The notes under the pieces: model-generated
The model's database searches: none
Told to the model about the DNA's origin: nothing
What the model saw: only the letters and a program-made list of their open reading frames with translations
Shown: positions 26,964 through 35,039 of the stretch, in pieces
Layout: every line of letters starts with the position of its first letter
Position numbering within the stretch: position 1 is the stretch's first letter
Translations under genes and position numbers: made by a program
Origin: Microvirga puerhi
Lineage (GTDB): Bacteria; Pseudomonadota; Alphaproteobacteria; Rhizobiales; Beijerinckiaceae
Assembly (NCBI RefSeq): GCF_020089865.1
Contig: NZ_JAIRBM010000008.1
Coordinates: 124,001 to 188,000 of the forward strand
Direction: 5' to 3'
Length of the DNA stretch: 64,000 nucleotides

Positions 26964-26998
26964 AGATATGATCTGTTACGTTATGACAGATCATATCT
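26964..26998. promoter_or_regulatory. Perfect 13-bp inverted repeat upstream of the RTX gene
   Basis: AGATATGATCTGT (26964-26976) and ACAGATCATATCT (26986-26998) are exact complements separated by TACGTTATG. It is 47 bp upstream of the RTX start codon, in an AT-rich patch of a GC-rich region, the place for an operator. A hairpin role is possible, but no T-tract follows. Regulator unknown. Confidence 0.6.
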
Positions 26999-27086
26999 AA
27001 ACCGTCCGCCATCACAGCTCTCTGCCCGGGGAGGGAACTGCCGCCAAAAATGCCGTCGTGAGCTTGCAAAAATAGCGATATGCCCC

Positions 27087-27100
27087 CCAGCAATTGCTGG
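27087..27100. repeat. 14-bp perfect palindrome
   Basis: CCAGCAATTGCTGG is fully self-complementary. It lies in the 260-bp gap between the RTX and PBP1A genes, 81 bp past the PBP stop. Could be a protein binding site; by chance such a palindrome is not impossible in a 64-kb window. Confidence 0.3.
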
Positions 27101-27180
27101 AAGGATCAGGGGTGCATCGCACGGTTGAAAGTGCGACTCGAAGCGACGCCGCGCGGATGCAGCGTCGAATCGCCGAAGTG

Positions 27181-29310
27181 TCAGAGCCCGAAGAGCTTCT
27201 CGAAGAAGTTCTTGTCCCGGGCGTTGCTGCGGGCCGGTTGTGGCTGGATCCAGGCGCTTTCACGGGGCGATCCGACAGACGGAATCTCACCCGCGCTCGC
27301 CACCGGCGTGTCCGCCGGAATCTGCTGGAAATACTCGCTGCCGGGCAGAGGGACGGGCTTCTGGTCCTTCAGGGCGACCTTCATGAAATTGTGCCATACC
27401 TCGGTCGGAAGATTGCCGCCGGTGACGCGCTTGGTCAGCGCCCCGTCGTCGTTGCCGAGCCAGACGCCTGCTACCAGCGAACCCGTGAAGCCGACGAACC
27501 AGGCGTCCTTATAGTCATTGGTGGTGCCCGTCTTGCCGGCCATGACCCAGCCGGGGATCTGCGCGCGCTTGGCGGTGCCGATGACGAAGGTATTGTGCAT
27601 CATCTCGTTCATCATCGCGACGGCACCGGGATCCACGACGCGGCCGAGCCCGCCGCCCGCAGGGCGCCTGTAGACGACCTTGCCGTCCGTCGTCTTCACC
27701 TGAGTGATGACGTAGGGGATGACGCCGTTGCCGCCATTGGCGAAGGCCGCATAGGCGCTCACGAGCTCCAGCGGTGTCACCTCGGAGGTGCCTAGTGCCA
27801 GCGACGGATTGGCCTGCAACGGCGACGTGATGCCGAGCCGCTGCGCGGTCTGAACCACCGCCTTCGGGCCGACTTCCAGATTGAGCTTGACGGCAATGGT
27901 GTTGAGCGACAGGGCGAGCGCATCGCGTAAGGTCACCGGGCCGCGGAATTTCCGATCATAGTTCTCGGGCGTCCAGCCCTTGTAGTTGACGGGCGAGTCG
28001 TCCCGGACGTCATTGGGCGTCCGGCCCTGCTCGACTGCCGTCAGATAGATGAACGGCTTGAAGGAGGAACCGGGCTGCCGCCTTGCCGCCGTGGCACGGT
28101 TGAACTGGCTCGTCTCGTAGTTTCGCCCGCCGACGAGGGCCTTCACAGCGCCCTCTGGCTGCAGGGCCACGAAGGCACCCTGGCTGACATTGAATTTCTG
28201 GCCCTTCGAATCGAGCTCGTCCACCAGCGCCCGCTCGGCCGCACTCTGCAGAGACGGGTCGATGGTCGTCGAGACCACGATGTCCGACTCGATGGTCCCG
28301 ACGAAGTCGTCGAGCACGTCCATCACGTAATCGGCCGCATAGTTCATCGAGCCGGCGCCCTTCTGGCGCACGGGCTGGGCCGGAGCGCCGAGCGCTGTCT
28401 TTGTCATGCCGGGCGTGATGAAGCCGAGCTCGTTCATGGCGGCGATCACGAGTTCCGCGCGGGCCTGCGCCGCCTCCGGATTGCGGTTCGGCGCCAGGCG
28501 TGAGGGCGCCTGCACGAGGCCCGCGAGCACGGCCGCCTCCGACAGGGACACATTGCGCGCCGACTTGCCGTAATAGCGCTGGGCAGCCGCCTCGACGCCA
28601 TAGGCGCCGGCGCCGAAATAGACCCGGTTCAGATAGAGTTCGAGGATTTGATCCTTGGTGTAGTTGCGCTCCAGCCAGAGAGACAGGATCGCCTCCTGGA
28701 TCTTGCGCGAGGCGGTTCGCTCCTGGGTCAGGAACAGGTTCTTGGCGAGCTGCTGGGTCAGGGTCGAGCCGCCCTGCAGGCCTCCCCGATGAGCGACGTT
28801 GCGGAAGAGAGCGCGCGCGATGCCGATCGGATCGACGCCGAAATGGTCGTAGAAGCGCCGGTCCTCGATGGCCACGAAAGCCTTCGGCAGATAGGGCGGC
28901 AGTTCCTTCAGAGTAACGGTCTGTCCGCCGGTCTCACCCCGGTTGGCGATAAGCGAGCCGTCGCTTGCCATGATGGCGATGTTTGGCGGCCGCTTCGGCA
29001 CGGTGAGCTGGTCGATGGGCGGAAGCTGCGCGGCATAATAGGCCACGACGGCGCCGACCGCGATGATGCCCCAGAGGCACAGGACGATGCCGCTATAGAC
29101 GAGCCGCCGCAGGAAAGAGCCGCCACGGCGGCGCTTGACCTTTTTGGTGCGCGTCGCACGGCGCGGCGGTGAACCGCTGCCCTGAGAACTCCGCTTCTGC
29201 GCCATTCTGCCCCCTGCGCGATCCTCGGGCGAGAGGCGGACATCCATCTCCCCCGCATCGGTCGCCGGCGCCTCGAAGGACGGCTCGCGCCGGTCGCGTC
29301 CGTTCGCCAC
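27181..29310 (-). CDS. Class A penicillin-binding protein (PBP1A type)
   Basis: Bifunctional peptidoglycan synthase, up to 709 residues. A basic cytosolic tail and one helix (residues about 70-90) are followed by the GT51 glycosyltransferase domain with EDRRFYDHFGVDPIGIARA at about 145 and GGSTLTQQLAKNLFLT. The transpeptidase domain has SSFKPF (SxxK) at about 412, SLN (SxN) and AGKTGTTND (KTG) at about 589. All catalytic motifs are intact. Start is GTG 29310 with GGGG upstream; ATG 29205 (MAQKRSS) with AGGGGG is an alternative and would shorten only the disordered tail. Confidence 0.93.
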   Translation of the reverse strand: MANGRDRREPSFEAPATDAGEMDVRLSPEDRAGGRMAQKRSSQGSGSPPRRATRTKKVKRRRGGSFLRRLVYSGIVLCLWGIIAVGAVVAYYAAQLPPIDQLTVPKRPPNIAIMASDGSLIANRGETGGQTVTLKELPPYLPKAFVAIEDRRFYDHFGVDPIGIARALFRNVAHRGGLQGGSTLTQQLAKNLFLTQERTASRKIQEAILSLWLERNYTKDQILELYLNRVYFGAGAYGVEAAAQRYYGKSARNVSLSEAAVLAGLVQAPSRLAPNRNPEAAQARAELVIAAMNELGFITPGMTKTALGAPAQPVRQKGAGSMNYAADYVMDVLDDFVGTIESDIVVSTTIDPSLQSAAERALVDELDSKGQKFNVSQGAFVALQPEGAVKALVGGRNYETSQFNRATAARRQPGSSFKPFIYLTAVEQGRTPNDVRDDSPVNYKGWTPENYDRKFRGPVTLRDALALSLNTIAVKLNLEVGPKAVVQTAQRLGITSPLQANPSLALGTSEVTPLELVSAYAAFANGGNGVIPYVITQVKTTDGKVVYRRPAGGGLGRVVDPGAVAMMNEMMHNTFVIGTAKRAQIPGWVMAGKTGTTNDYKDAWFVGFTGSLVAGVWLGNDDGALTKRVTGGNLPTEVWHNFMKVALKDQKPVPLPGSEYFQQIPADTPVASAGEIPSVGSPRESAWIQPQPARSNARDKNFFEKLFGL

Positions 29311-29498
29311 GTCTTACCCCGTTATCATGCAGCCGCTTCGTGCAGCCTTATCGCATGTTCTGGAGCACTGTAATTGTGGCGGTTTAAGGGGCGGTTAAGT
29401 CTTGTTTGCGGAATTCAGTCCGCTTGAGTCGGATCCGTCACGCCCGGATCATGGTGCCGCAGGGGGAACTGCCGAGCTTGCAGGGCGTTCGCTGTCTC

Positions 29499-30785
29499 AT
29501 GGACTCTTATATCGTCGTCCTGACAGGCTTCGGGGTGGTGGTTCTGCTCACTGCCTGGCTGCCGATGGTGCTCAAAGAGCTGCCGCTGACGCTGCCGATC
29601 TTCTGCGTCGCCCTCGGCGCGGCCGTGTTCGCGATTCCCAAGGTGCCAGGCATCATGCCACATCCCGGCGAGCGGATCGAAGTCGTCGAGCGCTTGAGCG
29701 AATTCGTGGTGATCATCGCCCTTCTGGGAGCCGGTCTCAAGATCGACCGCCCCTTCGACTGGCGCCGCTGGCGGGTGACTTGGCGGCTGCTCGGAATCGC
29801 CATGCCCCTGACCATTGCCGCCTTCACGATTCTTGGGCGCGCCCTGTTCGGAATTGGTATCGCCACTGCGCTTCTCCTGGCAGCCTCTCTTGCCCCGACC
29901 GATCCGGTCCTCGCCAGCGACGTGGAAGTGGGACCGCCGGGGAGCGGCGAGGAGGATGAGGTCCGTTTCTCCCTGACCTCCGAGGCGGGCCTCAACGACG
30001 GGCTGGCCTTTCCATTCGTGCTGCTGGCGATCTTCCTGACGCAAGAGGCCAGTCTGAGATCGTTCACGATCTGGGTCGCTTATGCGGTGATCTGGAAGAC
30101 TATCGCAGGCATCGGCATCGGGCTCCTGGCTGGGCGCGGACTCGGATGGCTCACCTTCCACTTGCCGAACCGCGCCCGTCTCTCCCGCACCGGCGTGGGC
30201 TTCGTGGCGCTCGGGATCACCTGCCTCGTCTATGGCCTGTGCGAGATGGCCCACGGATACGGATTCATCGGCGTTTTCGTGGCCGCGCTCGCCCTGCGCT
30301 CGACCCAGCGCGAGCACGATTATCACCGGCGCCTGCACGATTTCGCCGAGGAACTCGAGCGCCTCTTGATGATGATGCTCCTTGTTCTGTTCGGCGGCGC
30401 GATCACAGGAGCGCACCTCTTCGACACACTCACCTTGCCGGCCGTTCTCTTCGCTCTGACGGCGATCTTTCTGGTGCGCCCGCTCTCCGGTCTCGTCAGT
30501 CTGATCGGGATCAAGCGGCCGATGGACGAGAAGCTGACGATCAGCTTCTTTGGCATCCGCGGAATCGGCTCGGTGTATTACCTCGCCTACGCGCTTCCCA
30601 AAGGCGCCTTCGAAGCACCGAACCTTCTCTGGAGCACCACGGGCTTCATCATCCTGGTCTCCATCCTCCTGCACGGCGTGACGGTGACACCAACCATGAG
30701 GCATCTCGACCGGCGCCGGCAGATTCGGGACCGCCGGGGTAAGACGTCCACTACTCGGCCGCGAGAGGCAGTTCACCCGTCGTAA
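29499..30785 (+). CDS. CPA1-type Na+(K+)/H+ antiporter
   Basis: 428 residues, 12 to 13 hydrophobic helices starting MDSYIVVLTGFGVVVLLTAW. ASLAPTDPVLASDVEVG and TSEAGLNDGLAFPFVLLAIF carry the paired conserved aspartates of the NhaP/CPA1 ion-binding site; SFFGIRGIGSVYYLAYAL is the usual late helix. Exchanges protons for Na+ or K+ at the inner membrane. Its tail overlaps the convergent UdgX gene by 35 bp. Divergent from PBP1A across 188 bp. Confidence 0.9.
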   Translation: MDSYIVVLTGFGVVVLLTAWLPMVLKELPLTLPIFCVALGAAVFAIPKVPGIMPHPGERIEVVERLSEFVVIIALLGAGLKIDRPFDWRRWRVTWRLLGIAMPLTIAAFTILGRALFGIGIATALLLAASLAPTDPVLASDVEVGPPGSGEEDEVRFSLTSEAGLNDGLAFPFVLLAIFLTQEASLRSFTIWVAYAVIWKTIAGIGIGLLAGRGLGWLTFHLPNRARLSRTGVGFVALGITCLVYGLCEMAHGYGFIGVFVAALALRSTQREHDYHRRLHDFAEELERLLMMMLLVLFGGAITGAHLFDTLTLPAVLFALTAIFLVRPLSGLVSLIGIKRPMDEKLTISFFGIRGIGSVYYLAYALPKGAFEAPNLLWSTTGFIILVSILLHGVTVTPTMRHLDRRRQIRDRRGKTSTTRPREAVHPS

Positions 30786-32190
30786 GATCGGCCTTGGCCA
30801 GATCGCGAATGTGCGCGAGGTCACGAACGAAAGCCTCATAGGCCTGCCGTTTGGTCTCTTCGTCCGGAAGGCGGAGCAGATAGGACGGATGCACCGTGAT
30901 GTAGCCGTTCATATTCCCGAACATCGCGCGGCCGCGGGATCGCGAGATCGGCGTCGACTTGCCGGTCAGGGCCAAAAGGGCGGTGCCGCCGAGGGCCACG
31001 ACGAGCTTGGGCTTGACCAGCTCCAGCTCCTTCATCAGCCAGGGCCGATAGTGCTTCACCTCGCCGGCGGTCGGCTTCGAATGGATGCGGCGGTGGCCGC
31101 GCTGCTCGAATTTGAAGTGTTTCACCGCATTGGTGAGATAGACCTTGTCGCGGTCGATGCCGGCCTCTTTCAGCGCCTTGTCGAATAGGCGGCCTGCGGG
31201 CCCTACGAAGGGCCGGCCCTGCCGATCCTCCTGATCGCCCGGCTGCTCGCCGACGAACACGATGTCCGCGTGGGCGGGACCCTCGCCGAACACGGCCTGG
31301 GTGGCGCCGGGCACCAGGGGGCCTGCCTCGGCAATGACGGTATTGAGGGCGCGCAGGGATTTCGGCTCCTCGTCCCACATGACTTCGACCGTGTGATCCG
31401 GATTGCGTTTGGTGGGCATGGTGCTCTCCTGCTCGATCATCTGTTCAACGCGCTTCGACGCCGTTTGGATCGGGCTCGTGACTGCGGCAGGTTCGAAGAT
31501 ATGCCGAACTTTCTCCGGCATCTCCGCCTGTACGACCCTCGGATTCTCCCGTGCCGGATTCAACATGCTCTCGTAGTAGCCGAGCCAATCGGCCTCGAAA
31601 TCGTCCTCGTCCGGCACGTCCTCCCGGCGCGCCGACGGTCCGAGCGTGAGCGTCTCGCGGTCCCAGTGCAGGGATCCGATCGGCGTGAGGATGGACCATT
31701 CGATGGACCGGAAGCGATCGACAAAGAAGGGCGCCGCCGCTTCCAGGATGAAGTGATCCGGTTCGAACCATGCGACGAACCGTTCGAGATGTTCGCCTCC
31801 GACGCGACGGAAACGCAGGAAGGCGTGCATCTTGTGCAGGTCGCGCCGGACGGCATGCGCCATCAGGTCGAGACGGTGCACGAGCGGATCGCTCGGAATC
31901 TCGAGAAGCTCGCGCTCGCCGTTCAGAACCCGCCAGACGAGCTGATAGAGCAGGGTGTAGCGCTCCGGATCCCTGTGGCAGATGACGAGACCGATGGTCT
32001 CTCCGACGGCTCGAGGCAGGGAGACCGCAGGCGCTTCGCCTTCCACCTCGTGGCCGAACAGATCCGGCTCCTTCGTCACGGCGAAGACGACATGCTGAGG
32101 CGCGAGTTCCTCAAAGATCAGCCGACGCACGGCCTGGCGAAAGCCGTCGATGTCGGCGCCGTCGTTGAGGGTGATGCGATGAGGAGCCAT
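30751..32190 (-). CDS. udgX: UdgX-type uracil-DNA-binding protein fused to a DUF4130 domain
   Basis: 479 residues. The N-terminal ~240 residues match the DUF4130/TIGR03915 putative repair domain (ERYTLLYQLVWRVLNGE, FVAWFEPDHFILEAAAPFFV). The C-terminal half is a family-4-like uracil-DNA glycosylase fold with motif A FVGEQPGDQEDRQGRPFVGP and the UdgX loop RGHRRIHSKP, whose His traps uracil covalently in characterised UdgX. The final motif is TVHPSYLLR. Strikingly, the UDG half has no cysteine, although UdgX enzymes normally bind [4Fe-4S]. A GAAC-N7-GAAC SOS box lies 108 bp upstream, and a 27-codon frame lies between. Confidence 0.88.
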   Translation of the reverse strand: MAPHRITLNDGADIDGFRQAVRRLIFEELAPQHVVFAVTKEPDLFGHEVEGEAPAVSLPRAVGETIGLVICHRDPERYTLLYQLVWRVLNGERELLEIPSDPLVHRLDLMAHAVRRDLHKMHAFLRFRRVGGEHLERFVAWFEPDHFILEAAAPFFVDRFRSIEWSILTPIGSLHWDRETLTLGPSARREDVPDEDDFEADWLGYYESMLNPARENPRVVQAEMPEKVRHIFEPAAVTSPIQTASKRVEQMIEQESTMPTKRNPDHTVEVMWDEEPKSLRALNTVIAEAGPLVPGATQAVFGEGPAHADIVFVGEQPGDQEDRQGRPFVGPAGRLFDKALKEAGIDRDKVYLTNAVKHFKFEQRGHRRIHSKPTAGEVKHYRPWLMKELELVKPKLVVALGGTALLALTGKSTPISRSRGRAMFGNMNGYITVHPSYLLRLPDEETKRQAYEAFVRDLAHIRDLAKADLTTGELPLAAE

Positions 32191-32200
32191 GCAAAAAGCC

Positions 32201-32284
32201 TCAGCTGTTCGGGTTTTCGATGAGCTGCCGGCAAAGATCCTCACCGGCGAGAATGCCCCGCTTTTGGGCTAGCCTGTCGTCCAT
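32201..32284 (-). CDS. 27-codon frame between SOS box and udgX, possible gene remnant
   Basis: Reads MDDRLAQKRGILAGEDLCRQ and seven more residues, then stops 10 bp before udgX. It starts 14 bp downstream of the SOS box, with AAAGG upstream of its ATG, where the first gene of the operon should begin. In many genomes UdgX/DUF4130 genes follow a radical SAM repair-type gene whose N-terminus, from memory, resembles LxxKLxILADAAKYD; the match to LAQKRGILAG is suggestive only. Alternatively a leader peptide. Confidence 0.35.
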   Translation of the reverse strand: MDDRLAQKRGILAGEDLCRQLIENPNS

Positions 32285-32297
32285 GGTCTTGCCTTTT

Positions 32298-32312
32298 GTT
32301 CTATATTTGTTC
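32298..32312. promoter_or_regulatory. LexA (SOS) box, GTTC-N7-GTTC
   Basis: GTTC TATATTT GTTC on the plus strand, i.e. GAACAAATATAGAAC toward udgX. The alphaproteobacterial LexA box is a direct repeat GAAC-N7-GAAC, so this is an exact match. It lies upstream of the udgX operon and in the divergent gap that also precedes the PAP2-recX pair, so it may act on either side. Confidence 0.75.
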
Positions 32313-32409
32313 TAACAAAAAGGCGTGAGTCTGGCGAGGGCGACAGGGGAGGCGCGAAGTCGCATCGGCCAAGGGCCGAGTGTTCCCGCAGGACTCGAGA
32401 CGACGACTC

Positions 32410-33210
32410 ATGGCTGACCTCGTCAGCCGGACCCCGGACCCTTATCTTGACTGCATGAACATGCTACCGGCTTCTGTCACCCGCCTCTGGCTCCGCCTGC
32501 GCCTCAACGAGATCGGCCCGCTGATCTCGTTGGCCGGGTTCGGGCTCTTCGCCTGGATCTTCATTGTTCTCGCGGACGAGGTCTTCGAGGGCGAGACCCA
32601 TGCCCTGGACAGTGCCCTTCTCCTGGCCTTGCGCGATCCGCAAAATCCCGCAAACCCCATCGGGCCGGGCTGGCTCGAGGAAACGGCGCGGGACATCACG
32701 GGTCTCGGCGGCTACGCCATTCTGACTCTCGTGACCGTTTCGGTGGTGATCTACCTGCTCATGGCGGGTAAGCGGGGCGCTGCCGCACTGCTCGCGGTGG
32801 CCGTAATCGGCGGAACGCTTCTCTCGACCGGTCTGAAGATGGGCTTCGAGCGGCCGCGGCCCGATCTCGTGCCGCATGCAACACGGGTCTATACCGCGAG
32901 TTTCCCGAGCGGCCACGCCATGCTGTCCGCCGTCACCTACCTGACCCTCGGTGCCCTGCTGGCGCGGGTCCAGGAGCGGCGGCGCATCAAGGCATTCATC
33001 GTAGGTCTAGCGGTAGCCGTGACCCTGCTCGTGGGCATCAGCCGCATCTATCTCGGCGTGCATTGGCCGAGCGACGTTCTCGGCGGCTGGGCGGTCGGCG
33101 CCGCATGGGCATCCCTGTGCTGGTTCGTGGCGTTGCAGTTGCAGCGGCGGGGCCAGGTCGAGAAGCCCGGAGAAGTCGACAAGCCTGGCGGAACATCGGC
33201 GCCCGCATGA
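32410..33210 (+). CDS. PAP2-family membrane phosphatase
   Basis: Six-helix type 2 phosphatidic acid phosphatase, about 266 residues. The three catalytic motifs are intact: KMGFERPRP, SFPSGHAML and SRIYLGVHWPSDVLGG. Probably hydrolyses a lipid phosphate such as undecaprenyl pyrophosphate or phosphatidate at the periplasmic face. Start uncertain: ATG 32410 is used; ATG 32455 (MNMLPAS) and GTG 32380 are possible, none with a strong SD. Stop overlaps the recX start by four bases. Confidence 0.88.
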   Translation: MADLVSRTPDPYLDCMNMLPASVTRLWLRLRLNEIGPLISLAGFGLFAWIFIVLADEVFEGETHALDSALLLALRDPQNPANPIGPGWLEETARDITGLGGYAILTLVTVSVVIYLLMAGKRGAAALLAVAVIGGTLLSTGLKMGFERPRPDLVPHATRVYTASFPSGHAMLSAVTYLTLGALLARVQERRRIKAFIVGLAVAVTLLVGISRIYLGVHWPSDVLGGWAVGAAWASLCWFVALQLQRRGQVEKPGEVDKPGGTSAPA

Positions 33211-33764
33211 CCGATGACGAACGCAAACCGGCCCGCAAGCCGCCGCGCAAGATCACGCCGGCCTATCTGCAACGGGCGGCTATGGCCTATCTCGAACGCT
33301 ATGCCTCCTCGGCCGAGAACTTACGCCGGGTGCTTCGCCGCAAAGTCGAGAACCGCTGCCGCCTGCGTGGCGAGGACCCGGCGGAATTCAGCGATGCCAT
33401 CGACGAGGTGGTGGCAAGGAGCCTGCGCGCCGGCCTGATCGACGATACGCGCTATGCGGAGGCGCGGCTTGCGAGCTTGCGCCGGCGCGGCGGCTCGACA
33501 CGCTCCATCCGGGCCAAGCTCGCGCTCAAGGGCGTCGACCGGGACACCATCGCGACGGTCATGGCTGGCGAGGAGGAAGGCGCCGACCAGGAGGAGCAGG
33601 CAGCCCGCGCGCTTGCCCGTCGCCGGCGAATCGGCCCGTTCCGGTTGGGAGAACGCGCACCCTACCGCGACAAGGATCTCGCCATTCTGGCGCGCGCCGG
33701 CTTTCCCTTCACTCTCGCCCGCCGCGTCATCGACGGTGATGTGACGGGCGAGGACGAGACCTAG
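33207..33764 (+). CDS. recX: RecX-family regulatory protein
   Basis: 185 residues, mostly helical and basic. Features of RecX three-helix repeats: AYLQRAAMAYLERYASSAEN, the DDTRYAEARLASLRRRGGST segment that matches the family core, and KLALKGVDRDTI. RecX binds RecA filaments and limits recombinase activity. Its ATG overlaps the PAP2 stop (ATGA), so translation is coupled. recA is not adjacent. The SOS box at 32298 is about 0.9 kb upstream in the same divergent gap. Confidence 0.87.
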   Translation: MTDDERKPARKPPRKITPAYLQRAAMAYLERYASSAENLRRVLRRKVENRCRLRGEDPAEFSDAIDEVVARSLRAGLIDDTRYAEARLASLRRRGGSTRSIRAKLALKGVDRDTIATVMAGEEEGADQEEQAARALARRRRIGPFRLGERAPYRDKDLAILARAGFPFTLARRVIDGDVTGEDET

Positions 33765-33770
33765 AATCCT

Positions 33771-34178
33771 TCAGTTTCGGCGCGCAAAGAGCTGAGCTTC
33801 GATCGCCGCCTTGTCGATCACCGACCACACCTGCACGATCCTTTCGTCGCGAAATTCATAAATCACGTTCTCGGCAAACGAGACTTTTCTGCCGTCGACA
33901 GGGAGGCCCAGGAACATCCCCTTGGGTGTGCAATCGAAGCCTATCCGGCTTGCGATGTAGGGCGGGTCGGACAGTAGCATCTGGACATCGAAAGAGAGGT
34001 CCGGAATGTCGTCGACGTCTCTCTTCAGCATGTCGCGGTAGCCCGATAGCCTGAGTCGCCGGCCGTTATGGACGACCTCCTCATGAACGAAGCGTCCGAG
34101 CGTTGGCCAGTCCCGCGCGTTCAGGCAGGCAATGTAGGCCCGGTAGAGCTCGCAGAGGTCGGATTTGAGCACGTGCAT
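33771..34178 (-). CDS. SnoaL/ester-cyclase-like small protein
   Basis: About 135 residues with the SnoaL-like NTF2 fold pattern: YIACLNARDWPTLGRFVHEE, then SGYRDMLKRDVDDIPDLSF, GMFLGLPVDGRKVSFAENVI and DERIVQVWSVIDKAAIEAQL. These are the segments of the polyketide-cyclase/ester cyclase family. ATG 34178 is chosen; a TTG nine bases upstream would add three residues. Substrate unknown; no related gene nearby. It is convergent with recX. Confidence 0.8.
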   Translation of the reverse strand: MHVLKSDLCELYRAYIACLNARDWPTLGRFVHEEVVHNGRRLRLSGYRDMLKRDVDDIPDLSFDVQMLLSDPPYIASRIGFDCTPKGMFLGLPVDGRKVSFAENVIYEFRDERIVQVWSVIDKAAIEAQLFARRN

Positions 34179-34316
34179 ACCTCTCAACGAAAGGAATCGG
34201 CTCAGAGCTTAGGGTCAAATCCAATCAGAGTGCCATTGGCAGTCATCGACCTGCGGCAAGCATTCTATTCGTCTCGGTCGCCCTGGCATCGCGGTACGGA
34301 AAATCAACAGCCGACC

Positions 34317-34643
34317 TCATTGCGATGTGAGTTTGCGTGCGAGCGCTACCGCTGCGGCATCGAGGGAATCTCCTCGCGCCGTTGGCATCAGATTACCGGC
34401 TTTGAGCGTGAGCTCGGTCATGACATGCAGGATCTGCTCGTCCGTTTGGGCCACGCCTGCGGCATCGAAGTCCTTGCGAATTTTCCTGAACACGTCGGCG
34501 CGCTCCGGATCAACCGTGCCCCTCGCGAGAGCGTCGGAATAAGCATCGGCGTCCTGGCCCGTGATCCCCAATTTCTCTGCGGCCCATCTGCCGAGGAGCT
34601 TGTTGCGAAGAATCGTCTTTCCCACATCGTCAAAGCTGGCCAT
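34317..34643 (-). CDS. ATPase inhibitor zeta-subunit homologue lacking the inhibitory N-terminus
   Basis: 108 residues matching the DUF1476 family (zeta subunit, which blocks F1-ATPase rotation in alphaproteobacteria). The recognisable core is RNKLLGRWAAEKLGITGQDA followed by DVFRKIRKDFDAAG. Family members I recall start with an inhibitory segment of about 35 residues including FAHDEE before the core; here MASFDDVGKTIL leads straight into RNKLLG, so about 18-20 residues are missing. The C-terminus has an extension, GNLMPTARGDSLDAA and beyond. CGGAGG precedes the ATG. Likely a paralogue with altered or lost inhibition. Confidence 0.72.
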   Translation of the reverse strand: MASFDDVGKTILRNKLLGRWAAEKLGITGQDADAYSDALARGTVDPERADVFRKIRKDFDAAGVAQTDEQILHVMTELTLKAGNLMPTARGDSLDAAAVALARKLTSQ

Positions 34644-35039
34644 TCGAAATCCTCCGATTGCCGGCGATTGCGTTGAATGCCCTTCCAGTCAGCGGGTTCG
34701 GTCGCCAGGCGGATAGCGTCTTCGGGACCGATATACGTCACGAATTGGCATCAACGAAGGCGGCGATAACAGCTCGAAATGGCAAACCGCGCCCGTAAGG
34801 GAGATGCCATTCGGCTCTTCACGGGACTAATTACAACCCTGGTCTCTATCTCAAAGACACCGAGAAGCTCCACCGGGGTCGAGCGCAGGAAGGCCGTCGG
34901 GTCAAGCCGGTACAGGTCTTTCCAGAGACTGGACAAGTGACTACCGAGAGCTTCAAAAGCCTCCGATTCAACTGATTCACTGAACCCTCAGGGCGATTGA
35001 GCCACTTAGCTAGCGTCCAGTCCCGGTAAGGACCCACAC
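34644..35039. other. 396-bp stretch without a recognisable gene
   Basis: Between the zeta-like gene and the EamA transporter. Short frames on the minus strand (one starting at 34741 reads MTYIGPEDAIRLATEPADWK) have no family match and no SD that I trust. Base composition is lower in GC than the neighbours. Near 35025 an AAGGA serves the TTG start of the EamA gene. I see no RNA gene or clear terminator. Confidence 0.5.

Noticed and set aside
34418..34741. 107-codon minus-strand frame
   Set aside because: Overlaps the zeta-like gene out of frame; no SD or family match.
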